From positions 8,012,523-8,076,522 of the forward strand of contig OY365809.1 of assembly GCA_959347315.1 (NCBI GenBank): 64,000 nt of DNA, in the 5' to 3' direction. Source of the DNA: Bimastos eiseni. Lineage: Eukaryota; Annelida; Clitellata; Crassiclitellata; Lumbricidae. Of this stretch, positions 35,775-49,682 are shown piece after piece; position 1 is the first letter of the stretch; every line of letters begins with the position of its first letter. Position numbers and translations under genes: made by a program. The notes below the pieces were generated by a model that did not search any database, was not told the DNA's origin, and saw only the letters and a program-made list of their open reading frames with translations.

Positions 35775-36793
35775 ATGAGCAGCCAGAAAACCTTGCTATT
35801 TAAAGAGAACAGCAGTTGTTCACGAACATTTTTCGGTGATTTAAATTATCATAGAACATCAAGCCGCGCGAAAATTGAAACTTTAAATTGCGTCGCCTCG
35901 TTTCCCATTCGTAGGTTGATCTACAGGCGACATATCGAAGCACAACAGTCAACCGAAACTGCGTTCAATTATTCACAAGATGGCAATACGTTACAACAAC
36001 ATTGTGAGCGATTCGTAAGGTGGACTGGGGTTGCAATGGAACTTTGACGCAGCATCTAACGACGCATCGGCAGCTTCTCTGCCCTCTGCGACCGTCTGGC
36101 AAAAGGACTCGGACATCATTCAGGCTACCCTTTGGACACTAGGATTACGGGACCACAAGTTTAATCACGACTACGGTTTTAGCTACGTCTGAGCAAAAGC
36201 AAAACTACCCAGCTTTCACGGCAAGAAATGCTTTTGCATGCTATGAAAACTAGCTCAGACTTCCCAGGTAAATTAAAGATTCTTGGCAAATTGCATAATC
36301 CGGCTCATTGGAATGATCCAACTACGTGCGACATGGAAGCCTGACACTCGGACATCCCTCGGACAATTCCATATTTTGATATAGCGCTCGTGAGTCAGCT
36401 GGTGCCCCACCTTGGTTTTCTAGTGACGCTTTAAAAGTTTGGTTTTAGTTGCTGATCGGGTACCATTCAAGAGTGCAATGCTGGTTTAGACTAGCACTGC
36501 TCCGGACTACATCGCTGAGCTGTGCTTTCAAGTTGTCACTCAAACTGGTGTAGCGGTCCGCCTCGCCAAATGAATTGATGGCAACCTGATCTCGATCTAT
36601 CACAAGTGCTCATCGAGACTACTTAGTTGCCCCCCGTGGAACTGGAGTGCTCTTCCGCCATTGTTTCGGGACACTGCTCGCAGTCTCCATGCATATAACG
36701 TCACGTGAATATGTTGCATTTTTCGAAACTGTGTTGTTATATTACATTACATGCCAAACGTCCGAATTGAGGTTTTATTGTTAAAATTGCAAA

Positions 36794-36913
36794 AAGCCTA
36801 CAGCACCCGGTATTCCCAGGCGGTCACCCATCCAGGTACTAACCGGGCTCGACGTTGCTTAACTTCGGTGATCGGACGAGAACCGGTGTTTTCAACGTGA
36901 TATGGCCGTAGAC
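36794..36913 (-). rRNA. 5S rRNA, copy 33
   Basis: TATA-like at 36936-36943 is TTTAAAGA. 3' spacer d36 with a private TAGTGACGCT near 36421; 5' spacer full. Confidence 0.98.
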
Positions 36914-37968
36914 ATGAGCAGCCAGAAAACCTTGCTCTTTAAAGAGAACAGCAGTTGTTCACGAACAATTCTCGGTGATTTAAATTATCATAGAACATCA
37001 AGCCGCGCGAAAATAGAAACTTTAAATTGCGTCGCCTCGTTTCCCATTCGTAGGTTGATCTACAGGCGACATATCGAAGCACAACAGTCAACCGAAACTG
37101 CGTTCAATTATTCACAAGATGGCAATACGTTACAACAACATTGTGAGCGATTCGTAAGGTGGACTGTGGTTGCAATGGAACTTTGACGCAGCATCTAACG
37201 ACGCATCGGCAGCTTCTCTGCCCTCTGCGACCGTCTGGCAAAAGGACTCGGACATCATTCAGGCTACCCTTTGGACACTAGGATTACGGGACCACCAGTT
37301 TAATCACGACTACGGTTTTAGCTACGTCTGAGCAAAAGCAAAACTACCCAGCTTTCACGGCAAGAAATGCTTTTGCATGCTATGAAAACTAGCTCAGACT
37401 TCCCAGGTAAATTAAAAATTCTTGGCAAATTGCATAATCCGGCTCATTGGAATGATCCAACTACGTGCGACATGGAAGCCTGACACTCGGACATCCCTCG
37501 GACAATTCCATATTTTGATATAGCGCTCGTGAGTCAGCTGGTGCCCCACCTTGGTTTTCTAGTGGCGCTTTAAAAGTTTGGTTTTAGTTGCTGATCGGGT
37601 ACCATTCAAGAGTGCAATGCTGGTTTAGACTAGCACTGCTCCGGACTACATCGCTGAGCTGTGCTTTCAAGTCGTCACTCAAACTGGTGTAGCGGTCCGC
37701 CTCGCCAAATGAATTGATGGCAACCTGATCTCGATCTATCACAAGTGCTCATCGAGACTACTTAGTTGCCCCCCGTGGAACTGGAGTGCTCTTCCGCCAT
37801 TGTTCCGGGACACTGCTCGCAGTCTCCATGCATATAACGTCACGTGAATATGTTGCATTTTTCGAGACAAATTGTAAACCGCACTTTTCTGTAGTCTGTC
37901 TGAATGTGTTGTTATATTACATTACATGCCAAACGTCCGAATTGAGGTTTTATTGTTAAAATTGCAAA

Positions 37969-38088
37969 AAGCCTACAGCACCCGGTATTCCCAGGCGGTC
38001 ACCCATCCAGGTACTAACCGGGCTCGACGTTGCTTAACTTCGGTGATCGGACGAGAACCGGTGTTTTCAACGTGATATGGCCGTAGAC
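37969..38088 (-). rRNA. 5S rRNA, copy 34
   Basis: TATA-like at 38111-38118 is TTTAAATA. Both spacers full. Confidence 0.98.
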
Positions 38089-39107
38089 ATGAGCAGCCAG
38101 AAAACCTTGCTATTTAAAGAGAACAGCAGTTGTTCACGAACATTTTTCGGTGATTTAAATTATCATAGAACATCAAGCCGCGCGAAAATAGAAACTTTAA
38201 ATTGCGTCGCCTCGTTTCCCATTCGTAGGTTGATCTACAGGCGACATATCGAAGCACAACAGTCAACCGAAACTGCGTTCAATTATTCACAAGATGGCAA
38301 TACGTTACAACAACATTGTGAGCGATTCGTAAGGTGGACTGGGGTTGCAATGGAACTTTGACGCAGCATCTAACGACGCATCGGCAGCTTCTCTGCCCTC
38401 TGCGACCGTCTGGCAAAAGGACTCGGACATCATTCAGGCTACCCTTTGGACACTAGGATTACGGGACCACAAGTTTAATCACGACTACGGTTTTAGCTAC
38501 GTCTGAGCAAAAGCAAAACTACCCAGCTTTCACGGCAAGAAATGCTTTTGCATGCTATGAAAACTAGCTCAGACTTCCCAGGTAAATTAAAGATTCTTGG
38601 CAAATTGCATAATCCGGCTCATTGGAATGATCCAACTACGTGCGACATGGAAGCCTGACACTCGGACATCCCTCGGACAATTCCATATTTTGATATAGCG
38701 CTCGTGAGTCAGCTGGTGCCCCACCTTGGTTTTCTAGTGGCGCTTTAAAAGTTTGGTTTTAGTTGCTGATCGGGTACCATTCAAGAGTGCAATGCTGGTT
38801 TAGACTAGCACTGCTCCGGACTACATCGCTGAGCTGTGCTTTCAAGTTGTCACTCAAACTGGTGTAGCGGTCCGCCTCGCCAAATGAATTGATGGCAACC
38901 TGATCTCGATCTATCACAAGTGCTCATCGAGACTACTTAGTTGCCCCCCGTGGAACTGGAGTGCTCTTCCGCCATTGTTTCGGGACACTGCTCGCAGTCT
39001 CCATGCATATAACGTCACGTGAATATGTTGCATTTTTCGAAACTGTGTTGTTATATTACATTACATGCCAAACGTCCGAATTGAGGTTTTATTGTTAAAA
39101 TTGCAAA

Positions 39108-39227
39108 AAGCCTACAGCACCCGGTATTCCCAGGCGGTCACCCATCCAGGTACTAACCGGGCTCGACGTTGCTTAACTTCGGTGATCGGACGAGAACCGG
39201 TGTTTTCAACGTGATATGGCCGTAGAC
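39108..39227 (-). rRNA. 5S rRNA, copy 35 (mosaic unit)
   Basis: TATA-like at 39250-39257 is TTTAAATA. The 3' spacer is d36, which mostly goes with the TTTAAAGA haplotype, while the 5' spacer is the full ACATTTTTCGG type. The crossover lies in or beside the 5S gene. The 5' spacer ends in GATATATCG. Confidence 0.98.
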
Positions 39228-39837
39228 ATGAGCAGCCAGAAAACCTTGCTATTTAAAGAGAACAGCAGTTGTTCACGAACATTTTTCGGTGATTTAAATT
39301 ATCATAGAACATCAAGCCGCGCGAAAATAGAAACTTTAAATTGCGTCGCCTCGTTTCCCATTCGTAGGTTGATCTACAGGCGACATATCGAAGCACAACA
39401 GTCAACCGAAACTGCGTTCAATTATTCACAAGATGGCAATACGTTACAACAACATTGTGAGCGATTCGTAAGGTGGACTGGGGTTGCAATGGAACTTTGA
39501 CGCAGCATCTAACGACGCATCGGCAGCTTCTCTGCCCTCTGCGACCGTCTGGCAAAAGGACTCGGACATCATTCAGGCTACCCTTTGGACACTAGGATTA
39601 CGGGACCACAAGTTTAATCACGACTACGGTTTTAGCTACGTCTGAGCAAAAGCAAAACTACCCAGCTTTCACGGCAAGAAATGCTTTTGCATGCTATGAA
39701 AACTAGCTCAGACTTCCCAGGTAAATTAAAGATTCTTGGCAAATTGCATAATCCGGCTCATTGGAATGATCCAACTACGTGCGACATGGAAGCCTGACAC
39801 TCGGACATCCCTCGGACAATTCCATATTTTGATATAT

Positions 39838-40977
39838 CGCTCGTGAGTCAGCTGGTGCCCCACCTTGGTTTTCTAGTGGCGCTTTAAAAGTTTGATTTTA
39901 GTTGCTGATCGGGTACCATTCAAGAGTGCAATGCTGGTTTAGACTAGCACTGCTCCGGACTACATCGCTGAGCTGTGCTTTCAAGTTGTCACTCAAACTG
40001 GTGTAGCGGTCCGCCTCGCCAAATGAATTGATGGCAACCTGATCTCGATCTATCACAAGTGCTCATCGAGACTACTTAGTTGCCCCCCGTGGAACTGGAG
40101 TGCTCTTCCGCCATTGTTTCGGGACACTGCTCGCAGTCTCCATGCATATAACGTCACGTGAATATGTTGCATTTTTCGAAACTGTGTTGTTATATTACAT
40201 TACATGCCAAACGTCCGAATTGAGGTTTTATTGTTAAAATTGCAAAAAGCCTACAGCACCCGGTATTCCCAGGCGGTCACCCATCCAGGTACTAACCGGG
40301 CTCGACGTTGCTTAACTTCGGTGATCGGACGAGAACCGGTGTTTTCAACGTGATATGGCCGTAGACATGAGCAGCCAGAAAACCTTGCTATTTAAAGAGA
40401 ACAGCAGTTGTTCACGAACAATTCTCGGTGATTTAAATTATCATAGAACATCAAGCCGCGCGAAAATAGAAACTTTAAATTGCGTCGTCTCGTTTCCCAT
40501 TCGTAGGTTGATCTACAGGCGACATATCGAAGCACAACAGTCAACCGAAACTGCGTTCAATTATTCACAAGATGGCAACACGTTACAACAACTTTGTGAG
40601 CGATTCGTAAGGTGGACTGGGGGTTGCAATGGAACTTTGACGCAGCATCTAACGACGCATCGGCAGCTTCTCTGCCCTCTGCGACCGTCTGGCAAAAGGA
40701 CTCGGACATCATTCAGGCTACCCTTTGGACATTAGGATTACGGGACCACCAGTTTAATCACGACTACGGTTTTAGCTACGTCTGAGCAAAAGCAAAACTA
40801 CCCAGCTTTCACGGCAAGAAATGCTTTTGCATGCTATGAAAACTAGCTCAGACTTCCCAGGTAAATTAAAGATTCTTGGCAAATTGCATAATCCGGCTCA
40901 TTGGAATGATCCAACTACGTGCGACATGGAAGCCTGACACTCGGACATCCCTCGGACAATTCCATATTTTGATATAG
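39838..40977. repeat. 1140-bp variant monomer, copy B
   Basis: Unit 36, with the same d36, TTTAAATA-on-ACAATTCTCGG combination and extra G as unit 7 (6979-8118). Confidence 0.9.
40247..40366 (-). rRNA. 5S rRNA, copy 36
   Basis: TATA-like at 40389-40396 is TTTAAATA. 3' spacer d36; 5' spacer full plus one G near 40620. Twin of copy 7. Confidence 0.98.
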
Positions 40978-41422
40978 CGCTCGTGAGTCAGCTGGTGCCC
41001 CACCTTGGTTTTCTAGTGGCGCTTTAAAAGTTTGGTTTTAGTTGCTGATCGGGTACCATTCAAGAGTGCAATGCTGGTTTAGACTAGCACTGCTCCGGAC
41101 TACATCGCTGAGCTGTGCTTTCAAGTCGTCACTCAAACTGGTGTAGCGGTCCGCCTCGCCAAATGAATTGATGGCAACCTGATCTCGATCTATCACAAGT
41201 GCTCATCGAGACTACTTAGTTGCCCCCCGTGGAACTGGAGTGCTCTTCCGCCATTGTTCCGGGACACTGCTCGCAGTCTCCATGCATATAACGTCACGTG
41301 AATATGTTGCATTTTTCGAGACAAATTGTAAACCGCACTTTTCTGTAGTCTGTCTGAATGTGTTGTTATATTACATTACATGCCAAACGTCCGAATTGAG
41401 GTTTTATTGTTAAAATTGCAAA

Positions 41423-41542
41423 AAGCCTACAGCACCCGGTATTCCCAGGCGGTCACCCATCCAGGTACTAACCGGGCTCGACGTTGCTTAACTTCGGTGA
41501 TCGGACGAGAACCGGTGTTTTCAACGTGATATGGCCGTAGAC
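41423..41542 (-). rRNA. 5S rRNA, copy 37
   Basis: TATA-like at 41565-41572 is TTTAAATA. Both spacers full; the 159-bp segment ends TTGGCTAATTG. Confidence 0.98.
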
Positions 41543-42597
41543 ATGAGCAGCCAGAAAACCTTGCTATTTAAAGAGAACAGCAGTTGTTCACGAACATTTT
41601 TCGGTGATTTAAATTATCATAGAACATCAAGCCGCGCGAAAATAGAAACTTTAAATTGCGTCGCCTCGTTTCCCATTCGTAGGTTGATCTACAGGCGACA
41701 TATCGAAGCACAACAGTCAACCGAAACTGCGTTCAATTATTCACAAGATGGCAATACGTTACAACAACATTGTGAGCGATTCGTAAGGTGGACTGGGGTT
41801 GCAATGGAACTTTGACGCAGCATCTAACGACGCATCGGCAGCTTCTCTGCCCTCTGCGACCGTCTGGCAAAAGGACTCGGACATCATTCAGGCTACCCTT
41901 TGGACACTAGGATTACGGGACCACAAGTTTAATCACGACTACGGTTTTAGCTACGTCTGAGCAAAAGCAAAACTACCCAGCTTTCACGGCAAGAAATGCT
42001 TTTGCATGCTATGAAAACTAGCTCAGACTTCCCAGGTAAATTAAAGATTCTTGGCTAATTGCATAATCCGGCTCATTGGAATGATCCAACTACGTGCGAC
42101 ATGGAAGCCTGACACTCGGACATCCCTCGGACAATTCCATATTTTGATATAGCGCTCGTGAGTCAGCTGGTGCCCCACCTTGGTTTTCTAGTGGCGCTTT
42201 AAAAGTTTGGTTTTAGTTGCTGATCGGGTACCATTCAAGAGTGCAATGCTGGTTTAGACTAGCACTGCTCCGGACTACATCGCTGAGCTGTGCTTTCAAG
42301 TCGTCACTCAAACTGGTGTAGCGGTCCGCCTCGCCAAATGAATTGATGGCAACCTGATCTCGATCTATCACAAGTGCTCATCGAGACTACTTAGTTGCCC
42401 CCCGTGGAACTGGAGTGCTCTTCCGCCATTGTTCCGGGACACTGCTCGCAGTCTCCATGCATATAACGTCACGTGAATATGTTGCATTTTTCGAGACAAA
42501 TTGTAAACCGCACTTTTCTGTAGTCTGTCTGAATGTGTTGTTATATTACATTACATGCCAAACGTCCGAATTGAGGTTTTATTGTTAAAATTGCAAA

Positions 42598-42717
42598 AAG
42601 CCTACAGCACCCGGTATTCCCAGGCGGTCACCCATCCAGGTACTAACCGGGCTCGACGTTGCTTAACTTCGGTGATCGGACGAGAACCGGTGTTTTCAAC
42701 GTGATATGGCCGTAGAC
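42598..42717 (-). rRNA. 5S rRNA, copy 38
   Basis: TATA-like at 42740-42747 is TTTAAATA. Both spacers full. Confidence 0.98.
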
Positions 42718-43772
42718 ATGAGCAGCCAGAAAACCTTGCTATTTAAAGAGAACAGCAGTTGTTCACGAACATTTTTCGGTGATTTAAATTATCATAGAAC
42801 ATCAAGCCGCGCGAAAATAGAAACTTTAAATTGCGTCGCCTCGTTTCCCATTCGTAGGTTGATCTACAGGCGACATATCGAAGCACAACAGTCAACCGAA
42901 ACTGCGTTCAATTATTCACAAGATGGCAATACGTTACAACAACATTGTGAGCGATTCGTAAGGTGGACTGGGGTTGCAATGGAACTTTGACGCAGCATCT
43001 AACGACGCATCGGCAGCTTCTCTGCCCTCTGCGACCGTCTGGCAAAAGGACTCGGACATCATTCAGGCTACCCTTTGGACACTAGGATTACGGGACCACA
43101 AGTTTAATCACGACTACGGTTTTAGCTACGTCTGAGCAAAAGCAAAACTACCCAGCTTTCACGGCAAGAAATGCTTTTGCATGCTATGAAAACTAGCTCA
43201 GACTTCCCAGGTAAATTAAAGATTCTTGGCAAATTGCATAATCCGGCTCATTGGAATGATCCAACTACGTGCGACATGGAAGCCTGACACTCGGACATCC
43301 CTCGGACAATTCCATATTTTGATATAGCGCTCGTGAGTCAGCTGGTGCCCCACCTTGGTTTTCTAGTGGCGCTTTAAAAGTTTGGTTTTAGTTGCTGATC
43401 GGGTACCATTCAAGAGTGCAATGCTGGTTTAGACTAGCACTGCTCCGGACTACATCGCTGAGCTGTGCTTTCAAGTCGTCACTCAAACTGGTGTAGCGGT
43501 CCGCCTCGCCAAATGAATTGATGGCAACCTGATCTCGATCTATCACAAGTGCTCATCGAGACTACTTAGTTGCCCCCCGTGGAACTGGAGTGCTCTTCCG
43601 CCATTGTTCCGGGACACTGCTCGCAGTCTCCATGCATATAACGTCACGTGAATATGTTGCATTTTTCGAGACAAATTGTAAACCGCACTTTTCTGTAGTC
43701 TGTCTGAATGTGTTGTTATATTACATTACATGCCAAACGTCCGAATTGAGGTTTTATTGTTAAAATTGCAAA

Positions 43773-43892
43773 AAGCCTACAGCACCCGGTATTCCCAGGC
43801 GGTCACCCATCCAGGTACTAACCGGGCTCGACGTTGCTTAACTTCGGTGATCGGACGAGAACCGGTGTTTTCAACGTGATATGGCCGTAGAC
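43773..43892 (-). rRNA. 5S rRNA, copy 39
   Basis: TATA-like at 43915-43922 is TTTAAATA. Both spacers full. Confidence 0.98.
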
Positions 43893-44911
43893 ATGAGCAG
43901 CCAGAAAACCTTGCTATTTAAAGAGAACAGCAGTTGTTCACGAACATTTTTCGGTGATTTAAATTATCATAGAACATCAAGCCGCGCGAAAATAGAAACT
44001 TTAAATTGCGTCGCCTCGTTTCCCATTCGTAGGTTGATCTACAGGCGACATATCGAAGCACAACAGTCAACCGAAACTGCGTTCAATTATTCACAAGATG
44101 GCAATACGTTACAACAACATTGTGAGCGATTCGTAAGGTGGACTGGGGTTGCAATGGAACTTTGACGCAGCATCTAACGACGCATCGGCAGCTTCTCTGC
44201 CCTCTGCGACCGTCTGGCAAAAGGACTCGGACATCATTCAGGCTACCCTTTGGACACTAGGATTACGGGACCACAAGTTTAATCACGACTACGGTTTTAG
44301 CTACGTCTGAGCAAAAGCAAAACTACCCAGCTTTCACGGCAAGAAATGCTTTTGCATGCTATGAAAACTAGCTCAGACTTCCCAGGTAAATTAAAGATTC
44401 TTGGCAAATTGCATAATCCGGCTCATTGGAATGATCCAACTACGTGCGACATGGAAGCCTGACACTCGGACATCCCTCGGACAATTCCATATTTTGATAT
44501 AGCGCTCGTGAGTCAGCTGGTGCCCCACCTTGGTTTTCTAGTGGCGCTTTAAAAGTTTGGTTTTAGTTGCTGATCGTGTACCATTCAAGAGTGCAATGCT
44601 GGTTTAGACTAGCACTGCTCCGGACTACATCGCTGAGCTGTGCTTTCAAGTTGTCACTCAAACTGGTGTAGCGGTCCGCCTCGCCAAATGAATTGATGGC
44701 AACCTGATCTCGATCTATCACAAGTGCTCATCGAGACTACTTAGTTGCCCCCCGTGGAACTGGAGTGCTCTTCCGCCATTGTTTCGGGACACTGCTCGCA
44801 GTCTCCATGCATATAACGTCACGTGAATATGTTGCATTTTTCGAAACTGTGTTGTTATATTACATTACATGCCAAACGTCCGAATTGAGGTTTTATTGTT
44901 AAAATTGCAAA

Positions 44912-45031
44912 AAGCCTACAGCACCCGGTATTCCCAGGCGGTCACCCATCCAGGTACTAACCGGGCTCGACGTTGCTTAACTTCGGTGATCGGACGAGAA
45001 CCGGTGTTTTCAACGTGATATGGCCGTAGAC
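44912..45031 (-). rRNA. 5S rRNA, copy 40
   Basis: TATA-like at 45054-45061 is TTTAAAGA. 3' spacer d36 with a private GATCGTGTACC near 44573; 5' spacer full. Confidence 0.98.
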
Positions 45032-46073
45032 ATGAGCAGCCAGAAAACCTTGCTCTTTAAAGAGAACAGCAGTTGTTCACGAACAATTCTCGGTGATTTA
45101 AATTATCATAGAACATCAAGCCGCGCGAAAATAGAAACTTTAAATTGCGTCGCCTCGTTTCCCATTCGTAGGTTGATCTACAGGCGACATATCGAAGCAC
45201 AACAGTCAACCGAAACTGCGTTCAATTATTCACAAGATGGCAATACGTTACAACAACATTGTGAGCGATTCGTAAGGTGGACTGTGGTTGCAATGGAACT
45301 TTGACGCAGCATCTAACGACGCATCGGCAGCTTCTCTGCCCTCTGCGACCGTCTGGCAAAAGGACTCGGACATCATTCAGGCTACCCTTTGGACACTAGG
45401 ATTACGGGACCACCAGTTTAATCACGACTACGGTTTTAGCTACGTCTGAGCAAAAGCAAAACTACCCAGCTTTCACGGCAAGAAATGCTTTTGCATGCTA
45501 TGAAAACTAGCTCAGACTTCCCAGGTAAATTAAAAATTCTTGGCAAATTGCATAATCCGGCTCATTGGAATGATCCAACTACGTGCGACATGGAAGCCTG
45601 ACACTCGGACATCCCTCGGACAATTCCATATTTTGATATAGCGCTCGTGAGTCAGCTGGTGCCCCACCTTGGTTTTCTAGTGGCGCTTTAAAAGTTTGGT
45701 TTTAGTTGCTGATCGGGTACCATTCAAGAGTGCAATGCTGGTTTAGACTAGCACTGCTCCGGACTACATCGCTGAGCTGTGCTTTCAAGTCGTCACTCAA
45801 ACTGGTGTAGCGGTCCGCCTCGCCAAATGAATTGATGGCAACCTGATCTCGATCTATCACAAGTGCTCATCGAGACTACTTAGTTGCCCCCCGTGGAACT
45901 GGAGTGCTCTTCCGCCATTGTTCCGGGACACTGCTCGCAGTCTCCATGCATATAACGTCACGTGAATATGTTGCATTTTTCGAGACAAATTTTCTGCAGT
46001 CTGTCTGAATGTGTTGTTATATTACATTACATGCCAAACGTCCGAATTGAGGTTTTATTGTTAAAATTGCAAA

Positions 46074-46193
46074 AAGCCTACAGCACCCGGTATTCCCAGG
46101 CGGTCACCCATCCAGGTACTAACCGGGCTCGACGTTGCTTAACTTCGGTGATCGGACGAGAACCGGTGTTTTCAACGTGATATGGCCGTAGAC
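46074..46193 (-). rRNA. 5S rRNA, copy 41
   Basis: TATA-like at 46216-46223 is TTTAAAGA. 3' spacer d13 with CTGCAG; 5' spacer full with TTTAACCACG. Confidence 0.98.
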
Positions 46194-47248
46194 ATGAGCA
46201 GCCAGAAAACCTTGCTCTTTAAAGAGAACAGCAGTTGTTCACGAACAATTCTCGGTGATTTAAATTATCATAGAACATCAAGCCGCGCGAAAATAGAAAC
46301 TTTAAATTGCGTCGTCTCGTTTCCCATTCGTAGGTTGATCTACAGGCGACATATCGAAGCACAGCAGTCAACCGAAACTGCGTTCAATTATTCACAAGAT
46401 GGCAACACGTTACAACAACTTTGTGAGCGATTCGTAAGGTGGACTGTGGTTGCAATGGAACTTTGACGCAGCATCTAACGACGCATCGGCAGCTTCTCTG
46501 CCCTCTGCGACCGTCTGGCAAAAGGACTCGGACATCATTCAGGCTACCCTTTGGACATTAGGATTACGGGACCACCAGTTTAACCACGACTACGGTTTTA
46601 GCTACGTCTGAGCAAAAGCAAAACTACCCAGCTTTCACGGCAAGAAATGCTTTTGCATGCTATGAAAACTAGCTCAGACTTCCCAGGTAAATTAAAGATT
46701 CTTGGCAAATTGCATAATCCGGCTCATTGGAATGATCCAACTACGTGCGACATGGAAGCCTGACACTCGGACATCCCTCGGACAATTCCATATTTTGATA
46801 TAGCGCTCGTGAGTCAGCTGGTGCCCCACCTTGGTTTTCTAGTGGCGCTTTAAAAGTTTGGTTTTAGTTGCTGATCGGGTACCATTCAAGAGTGCAATGC
46901 TGGTTTAGACTAGCACTGCTCCGGACTACATCGCTGAGCTGTGCTTTCAAGTCGTCACTCAAACTGGTGTAGCGGTCCGCCTCGCCAAATGAATTGATGG
47001 CAACCTGATCTCGATCTATCACAAGTGCTCATCGAGACTACTTAGTTGCCCCCCGTGGAACTGGAGTGCTCTTCCGCCATTGTTCCGGGACACTGCTCGC
47101 AGTCTCCATGCATATAACGTCACGTGAATATGTTGCATTTTTCGAGACAAATTGTAAACCGCACTTTTCTGTAGTCTGTCTGAATGTGTTGTTATATTAC
47201 ATTACATGCCAAACGTCCGAATTGAGGTTTTATTGTTAAAATTGCAAA

Positions 47249-47368
47249 AAGCCTACAGCACCCGGTATTCCCAGGCGGTCACCCATCCAGGTACTAACCG
47301 GGCTCGACGTTGCTTAACTTCGGTGATCGGACGAGAACCGGTGTTTTCAACGTGATATGGCCGTAGAC
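47249..47368 (-). rRNA. 5S rRNA, copy 42
   Basis: TATA-like at 47391-47398 is TTTAAATA. Both spacers full. Confidence 0.98.
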
Positions 47369-48423
47369 ATGAGCAGCCAGAAAACCTTGCTATTTAAAGA
47401 GAACAGCAGTTGTTCACGAACATTTTTCGGTGATTTAAATTATCATAGAACATCAAGCCGCGCGAAAATAGAAACTTTAAATTGCGTCGCCTCGTTTCCC
47501 ATTCGTAGGTTGATCTACAGGCGACATATCGAAGCACAACAGTCAACCGAAACTGCGTTCAATTATTCACAAGATGGCAATACGTTACAACAACATTGTG
47601 AGCGATTCGTAAGGTGGACTGGGGTTGCAATGGAACTTTGACGCAGCATCTAACGACGCATCGGCAGCTTCTCTGCCCTCTGCGACCGTCTGGCAAAAGG
47701 ACTCGGACATCATTCAGGCTACCCTTTGGACACTAGGATTACGGGACCACAAGTTTAATCACGACTACGGTTTTAGCTACGTCTGAGCAAAAGCAAAACT
47801 ACCCAGCTTTCACGGCAAGAAATGCTTTTGCATGCTATGAAAACTAGCTCAGACTTCCCAGGTAAATTAAAGATTCTTGGCAAATTGCATAATCCGGCTC
47901 ATTGGAATGATCCAACTACGTGCGACATGGAAGCCTGACACTCGGACATCCCTCGGACAATTCCATATTTTGATATAGCGCTCGTGAGTCAGCTGGTGCC
48001 CCACCTTGGTTTTCTAGTGGCGCTTTAAAAGTTTGGTTTTAGTTGCTGATCGGGTACCATTCAAGAGTGCAATGCTGGTTTAGACTAGCACTGCTCCGGA
48101 CTACATCGCTGAGCTGTGCTTTCAAGTCGTCACTCAAACTGGTGTAGCGGTCCGCCTCGCCAAATGAATTGATGGCAACCTGATCTCGATCTATCACAAG
48201 TGCTCATCGAGACTACTTAGTTGCCCCCCGTGGAACTGGAGTGCTCTTCCGCCATTGTTCCGGGACACTGCTCGCAGTCTCCATGCATATAACGTCACGT
48301 GAATATGTTGCATTTTTCGAGACAAATTGTAAACCGCACTTTTCTGTAGTCTGTCTGAATGTGTTGTTATATTACATTACATGCCAAACGTCCGAATTGA
48401 GGTTTTATTGTTAAAATTGCAAA

Positions 48424-48543
48424 AAGCCTACAGCACCCGGTATTCCCAGGCGGTCACCCATCCAGGTACTAACCGGGCTCGACGTTGCTTAACTTCGGTG
48501 ATCGGACGAGAACCGGTGTTTTCAACGTGATATGGCCGTAGAC
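48424..48543 (-). rRNA. 5S rRNA, copy 43
   Basis: TATA-like at 48566-48573 is TTTAAATA. Both spacers full. Confidence 0.98.
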
Positions 48544-49562
48544 ATGAGCAGCCAGAAAACCTTGCTATTTAAAGAGAACAGCAGTTGTTCACGAACATTT
48601 TTCGGTGATTTAAATTATCATAGAACATCAAGCCGCGCGAAAATAGAAACTTTAAATTGCGTCGCCTCGTTTCCCATTCGTAGGTTGATCTACAGGCGAC
48701 ATATCGAAGCACAACAGTCAACCGAAACTGCGTTCAATTATTCACAAGATGGCAATACGTTACAACAACATTGTGAGCGATTCGTAAGGTGGACTGGGGT
48801 TGCAATGGAACTTTGACGCAGCATCTAACGACGCATCGGCAGCTTCTCTGCCCTCTGCGACCGTCTGGCAAAAGGACTCGGACATCATTCAGGCTACCCT
48901 TTGGACACTAGGATTACGGGACCACAAGTTTAATCACGACTACGGTTTTAGCTACGTCTGAGCAAAAGCAAAACTACCCAGCTTTCACGGCAAGAAATGC
49001 TTTTGCATGCTATGAAAACTAGCTCAGACTTCCCAGGTAAATTAAAGATTCTTGGCAAATTGCATAATCCGGCTCATTGGAATGATCCAACTACGTGCGA
49101 CATGGAAGCCTGACACTCGGACATCCCTCGGACAATTCCATATTTTGATATAGCGCTCGTGAGTCAGCTGGTGCCCCACCTTGGTTTTCTAGTGGCGCTT
49201 TAAAAGTTTGGTTTTAGTTGCTGATCGGGTACCATTCAAGAGTGCAATGCTGGTTTAGACTAGCACTGCTCCGGACTACATCGCTGAGCTGTGCTTTCAA
49301 GTTGTCACTCAAACTGGTGTAGCGGTCCGCCTCGCCAAATGAATTGATGGCAACCTGATCTCGATCTATCACAAGTGCTCATCGAGACTACTTAGTTGCC
49401 CCCCGTGGAACTGGAGTGCTCTTCCGCCATTGTTTCGGGACACTGCTCGCAGTCTCCATGCATATAACGTCACGTGAATATGTTGCATTTTTCGAAACTG
49501 TGTTGTTATATTACATTACATGCCAAACGTCCGAATTGAGGTTTTATTGTTAAAATTGCAAA

Positions 49563-49682
49563 AAGCCTACAGCACCCGGTATTCCCAGGCGGTCACCCAT
49601 CCAGGTACTAACCGGGCTCGACGTTGCTTAACTTCGGTGATCGGACGAGAACCGGTGTTTTCAACGTGATATGGCCGTAGAC
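49563..49682 (-). rRNA. 5S rRNA, copy 44 (mosaic unit)
   Basis: TATA-like at 49705-49712 is TTTAAAGA. 3' spacer d36. The outer 5' spacer combines TTGGACATTAGG with ACCACAAG and TTAAAGATTC, a mixture not seen in its positional equivalent, copy 33. Confidence 0.98.

Larger units (their letters stand above)
32873..36384. repeat. Three-unit higher-order block, copy B
   Basis: Units 30-32, matching 21316-24827 in unit order, indels and private variants. Unit 32 has one private change (T at 35876). Confidence 0.88.
45642..49153. repeat. Three-unit higher-order block, copy C
   Basis: Units 41-43, third copy of the d13-led block. Equal spacing with copy B extends from unit 40 to unit 45 (offset 12,769 bp throughout), so the duplicated tract may be about six units long. 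Confidence 0.88.
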
